A stretch of 64,000 nucleotides of DNA from Molanna angustata (lineage: Eukaryota; Arthropoda; Insecta; Trichoptera; Molannidae), in contig OY754969.1 in the NCBI GenBank assembly GCA_963576475.1, forward strand, positions 27,280,888 through 27,344,887, given 5' to 3'. The notes under the pieces were generated by a model that made no database searches, was not told the origin of the DNA, and was given only the letters and a program-made list of their open reading frames with translations. A program made the position numbers and the translations under genes. Shown piece by piece: positions 47,701 to 53,700 of this stretch. Position 1 is the stretch's first letter. Every line of letters begins with the position of its first letter.

Positions 47701-50700
47701 CACACGTGTCCCAAATGCGCGAGGTATTTTCAATTTCTTTTAAAATTTACATATTTTATGTGATAGGTTTTTGAAAAACCGATAGGAAAATAATTTAACA
47801 TTTTCGGAATATTTCCAAAACGCTAAAGAACACCTACCTACTTATTTTTATAAAATAAATATTAATTACAAAAGCCTTAAACCGAAACGATTTCTTGTAA
47901 AGATGAATGAAAAATTGTAAATTTATTAGTGATGAACCTATATCAAAACATTTGTATTATATATGTCTCTGTCATTATTCTATGAGCTTATTTCGTCTTT
48001 GGTGTTAGTAACAAGTTAATTATAATCCAAATCAAGACTGAAAGTAGTGAGTACCACCGTACATTGATCCTTTAGCTAAGGTGGTCGATATCTGACATTT
48101 GAAATACGAAGTCGACGTATTATTTTCGTTATTTTATTTGTTTGATTTTTATTTTCTTCGTGTTATTTTTAATATTAAAGTAGATAATGATTATTGATGG
48201 TGTATTAACTTAAGGGTGTTAGTTTCGAAAGGGTAAAACAATTTAAGTATTTGGGTAGTGTAATTAACAACAAGACTATAGTCTTACGATACATGAATGT
48301 GCAGCACCTGAACAAATCTGCTCGTGCATTCCACTGGAGAGAGTATCTGAGTATAAATACCTGGGGATATATATAGACAGACATTTGCGATGGCAGGTAC
48401 ACATAGAAAATCTCACCAAGAAATGCAGAAAAATGATATATTTGTTCAAAATATTACGAGACATTTTTGATATTAAAACTCTTGAAATTATTTACTATGC
48501 AATAGTACAAAGTAGTCTAGAGTATGGAATAATAGGCTGGGGAGGGATGGCAAAAACGCTACTTGCTCCGATTGAAAGAACACAAAAATCAATAATAAAG
48601 GTAATGCACAGAAGACTTAAAAGATACCCCACAGAACAAATATATATAGACAGTGGATTTTTGGATGTAAGACAGCTCTATATGAGACTGATGCTGTCTC
48701 ATTTGCATAAAAACACTGCTGAGTTCCAACCGGACTATATACTGATACATGGCACTAGAAACAGACATCAGCTAAGACCGCCACAACCAAGAACGACACA
48801 TGCGCAGCGTCAATATAGTTTTTTGGCACCAATACTCTATAATAAAATAATGATGGATATTGAACAAAACATATCGCATGATGGGAAAAATTTCAAAGAC
48901 CTCGTTACTCGTTGGCTGAAGCAGATTGGAAGAGAAGGATCTGCCTCGGTACTCTTAGATTTTTTGAGATAGAGGTTTTAGAGTTTTTCATCCTGGTTGT
49001 CGATGTTCTAAGTGAATATGTGAAGAAAAAAAAGAAAACAAATCATATGATCGCAGAGTAGCCATAGCAATTTTAAACTAGTACTGCCTCAGAACAGACT
49101 ATGTCTAGCGAGGCAGTAAAATTTCCAAATGTGTGAAAAAAAAAATATTGTAAAATTGTTATTAGGTATAAATTAAATTGTATTTTGTTCCTTTGTAATA
49201 TTTATACTGTTGGAAATATATTATTCATTCATTCATTCAATTACTGAGAATTTAGACCCTGACACTGAAGTAAAATGCAGAATAGAAGCGGCTCGATCGG
49301 CATTTTTCAAAATGAAAAATCTTCTCCTCGACGACAATATTAACTTAAAGCTGAGACAAAGAATGGTCAAGTGTTATGTGTGGTCAGTTCTGCTTTATGG
49401 GGTGGAGGCGTGGACTCTCTAAGTTAATATTATAAACCGCCTTGAAGCATTTGAAATGTGGATCCACCGCGGACTGACATGGTCAGTAACACTGAAGTAC
49501 TACGTAGAGCCAACAGCAAAAGAGAATTATTCACCAATGTTAAGCTCCGTAAAGTGTTGTACTTCGGCCATATTCTGAAAGGTGAAAAGTATGCCATCCT
49601 TCAGCTCGTCATGAAGGGGAAGATTGAGGGTCGTAGAGGGGTCGGAAGAAAACAGATTTCCTGGCTGCGAAACATCCGCGAATGGACCGGTATAAGAACT
49701 GTGGAGGAGCTGTTTCACACTGCACAGGACAGGGAGGCTTTCTCTATGGTGGTCGTCAACGTCGGGGAGACCTAATATGACACAAGAAGAAGAAGAAGAT
49801 ATAATTATGATGCTATAACTAAAAAAGCTTTAATGTTTACTAGACTTCAAGTCGCTTAATCTGAATTTGTGGAAAATGTTTTACATGTATGCGTCAACTT
49901 ATTTACCGTGTTAATTAGTTTAGAAAATTTACTTGTTTACGAGTTTGAAAACAACATTTCGGCCATTAAGAAAATTAAGATCATCCACCATTCATAGCAA
50001 TTTTATTTTAATTACTAAATCTTAATATAGACGGTGAGAAAGTTGGTAGTGGTAAGGTTTGTCATATGACCTGTCTATTTTTTGAGCTTTCTGTATAATA
50101 TATTTTTTGAGCTTCTTTCAAACTGTCAAATTTTTGGAGTTGATGTTTTTGTACCTGCTTTTAATTTTAGCGATTGATAAAGCGTTTAAATTATATAAAT
50201 CCATAATTATAATTATAAATCCATTATTAGGTACCTACAGTCAAACTAAGTTAGAATAGTAATTCTACGTTAGAATAGTTTTTAACTCCTCACTACCCCA
50301 AGGCTATATAGTGGGGATTTATGAATTCGCAATTTTTAAGGTTATTTTTTATTGCAGATTATCAACTAGTATCATGCTTAATGTATCATGTATTTCATTC
50401 TGTGTGCTGTGAAATATGTGCTTTGTATATAGCTACTATACTATGTAAGGCGTGCTGTGCTTATTCTACTTTATCATTAGAATCTTTTCAAATTTGTATA
50501 TCTAATACTCTCTTATATCCCATTTATTTTGAAGGATATCTGATCAGTGCTTCTCATTTATTTTGAAGGATATCTGATCAGTGCTTCTCATTTATTTTGA
50601 AGGATATCTGATCAGTGCTTCTCATTTATTTTGAAGGATATCTGATCAGTGCTTCTCATTTATTTTGAAGGATATCTGATCAGTGCTTCTCATTTATTTT

Positions 50701-53700
50701 GAAGGATATCTGATCAGTGCTTCTCATTTATTTTGAAGGATATCTGATCAGTGCTTCTCATTTATTTTGAAGGATATCTGATCAGTGCTTCTCATTTATT
50801 TTGAAGGATATCTGATCAGTGCTTCTCATTTATTTTGAAGGATATCTGATCAGTGCTTCTCATTTATTTTGAAGGATATCTGATCAGTGCTTCTCATTTA
50901 TTTTGAAGGATATCTGATCAGTGCTTCTCATTTATTTTGAAGGATATCTGATCAGTGCTTCTCATTTATTTTGAAGGATATCTGATCAGTGCTTCTCATT
51001 TATTTTGAAGGATATCTGATCAGTGCTTCTCATTTTTTTAAATTGTCAAATATTTCAATGAAGACCCCAAGCTCAGGAAACTTAAAATTTGATATTTTTA
51101 TTTTTAAATTACTAAAATGCACATCAATTTCATAAAATGGCATGGAAGATTTATCAGATTATCGTAATAAAATATTTAAATCAAAAATAATTTTACAAAC
51201 TCGTTTCATGTAAATGCTTTAAAGTTTCCATACAAAATTTGAATACTTTGTGGAGTGACTTGGTAGTGAGGAGTATACCGTTAGCCACAACCCACTCGTT
51301 TTTGTATATTTTTCATTTTATCCTATTGAGTTCTATTTCCAATATGAGGCACCTGCATAGAATAGTGGTTTTAGTCTTTTCTATTATTACCGCGTTCGGG
51401 TGTCCCCTAAGAACTGGGTAATCGATAATCCAACACGCAAAATAACATCTTACAAAGTTCATCAATCTGAACGTTGCCTTTTTAGGTGAGACGAGACTGG
51501 TGTAGGGGCACACACGCATGTGTCGTGCTTCTTTTTATAAATTAATGCACACCCACACACCTCTCACTGGTTTCCCCACATTGTGGGATATGCTGTGATG
51601 GTATGTAAGTATGTATAAGTTATTTTGAGTAGGTACCTACTCCACTAGGAAGCTTACCCGAAAGGTTGAAAATTAAAGGTTGAATTAAACCTCAAAGGTT
51701 GACAATTTTAATGTATTGAATATAATTTTAATGTATTGAATATAATTTTTCCTCGTTATGTTGTTGATAGGTTGGTACAACATGCCATTCATTGATAAAA
51801 ATTTTCGTACAAAGAACACGGCGTATTTTTGCATACATCATTATAACCTTTAATTTTTTTCAAGCCAAGACCAACCTGGCAAATTGAAATTGAATGGTCT
51901 CCCTGTTGTCCGCTTTGATTAACGACTCCCCCGATGGTTGAGTTTTGCAAAAATGCGTGTGCTCTGTTTCGGGCTCTGTGTAGTCGCGTACCATGATGAG
52001 AGTTCATTGGCGTGATACGAAGGTAAGTTCATGTAGTCCATTACCCTTAAACCTTTAAACTTTTCACTTCAAACTATCATCATGTGTATCATGATGCCGT
52101 CATGGTGTTGGCCAAATACCTAATTGTAGAGCAAAACACAATTAAAACATGAACGCTCTTGGTATGATCCTTAGTCATAAAACGGCGTTTAAAAATTGTA
52201 ATAATTACACAGCAATGAAGTAATTTTTCATCAAACATATTTTTTATATTTTGGTCTTTTAGCTGTCATTTTTATGATTTATCAATTTTTACAAATTTAA
52301 AACGAGAGAAAAAAGTAATTTAAATCTTCGTATTTAAGAAACTATCTAATGCATAGTTTTTTTGAATTCCGTTGAAGTACACCGAGAAAAATGTTATATT
52401 TATATTTCCTTGTAAATTTAATGCAAAAAACAAGTAGGTACCTAAAATGAACAAAAAAAATTAGTACACTCTTCAAAGTTTTCTTCATGTTGAAATGTTA
52501 TTGTCACAAGAATGTTTTAAAAACACCCCTGAGGGGGGGGCGGGGGTAAGTCCTGTCTAACGCTGGAACCAAAACCTTCATTACTACCCATATCATGGAT
52601 ATAATCATCTTAAGAGTTCTATAATACCTTAAAATATTATAGAACTCCATAAAATAATTATATCCATGATATGGGTTATTATGAGGGTTTTGGTTCCTCC
52701 GTTTGACCGGACTTGCCACCTGATTTTGTGTAATAAAACTTTCTATGCAATACGAAAATGATTCGTCTTATCAGTTTTAACGTGCATTGTCATCGGTCAG
52801 TTTTAACGTGCATTGTCATCGGCCAGTTTTAACGTGCATTGTCATCGGTCAGTTTTAACGTGAATTGTCATCGGTCAGTTTTAACGTGCATTGTCATCGG
52901 TCAGTTTTAACGTGCATTGTCATCGGCCAGTTTTAACGTGCTTTGTCATCGGTCAGTTTTAACGTGCATTGTCATCGGTCAGTTTTAACGTGCATTGTCA
53001 TCGGCCAGTTTTAACGTGCTTTGTCATCGGTCAGTTTTAACGTGCATTGTCATCGGCCAGTTTTAACGTGCATTGTAATCGGTCAGTTTTAACGTGCATT
53101 GTCATCGGTCAGTTTTAACGTGCATTGTAATCGGTCAGTTTTAACGTGCATTGTCATCGGTCAGTTTTAACGTGAATTGTCATCGATCAGTCTTAACGTG
53201 CATTGTCATCGGTCAGTTTTAACGTGAATTGTCATCGATCAGTTTTAACGTGCACTGTCATCGGCCAGTTTTAACGTGCATTGTCATCGGCCAGTTTTAA
53301 CGTGCATTGTCCTCGGGAATACACAATTTCTGAAAGTTTCAGAGCTCCAACTGGTCGCGAAGTTAGCTAAAATCAATTGCATATTTGAGTTTCTTCCATC
53401 ATCATACTTTTTATTAACTTCACACATGTGAAGTTAATTAAATATTAATAATGATAACGTTGGTTCGTTATAACTTACCTATATCCATTTTAATCTAAAT
53501 AAATCAGTCGCTATATCGATCAATAAAATAATATGTTATTGATATTGTATTAATAAAAATACTTATAAAATATAATATATTTTAACTCGGCATAAATCAA
53601 CAAACAGAATTATGGTATAATAATAATTTATAACTGACACAAATGCAAACATTTTCCATGAAACGAGTCACGAACATATTTGGTATAATATGTATAAGAA

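Larger units (their letters stand above)
48214..49775 (+). pseudogene. Older LINE RT fragment, interrupted by a younger LINE
   Basis: Left part 48214-48259 reads [17 protein letters not shown]; it resumes at 49241 as [20 protein letters not shown] and [13 protein letters not shown]. After a stop and shift it continues [38 protein letters not shown] to 49775, then GAAGAAGAAGAAGA. Together these are the thumb and C-terminus of one RT with a 985-bp insertion in it. Confidence 0.75.
52440..53445 (+). repeat. Dispersed repeat family B, copy with nested MITE and array
   Basis: Left block (CTTCAAAGTTTTCTTCATGTTGAAATG TTATTGTCAC) and right block (TCTGAAAGTTTCAGAGCTCC AACTGGTC, GAAGTTAATTAAA) match 6918 and 57370. 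Between them are a foldback MITE (52537-52722) and a 26-bp array. The end holds the palindrome TTAACTTCAC acat GTGAAGTTAA at 53417-53440. Confidence 0.7.

Noticed and set aside
52770..53315. CRISPR-like array
   Set aside because: 26-bp units are directly contiguous with no spacers, and the DNA is eukaryotic.
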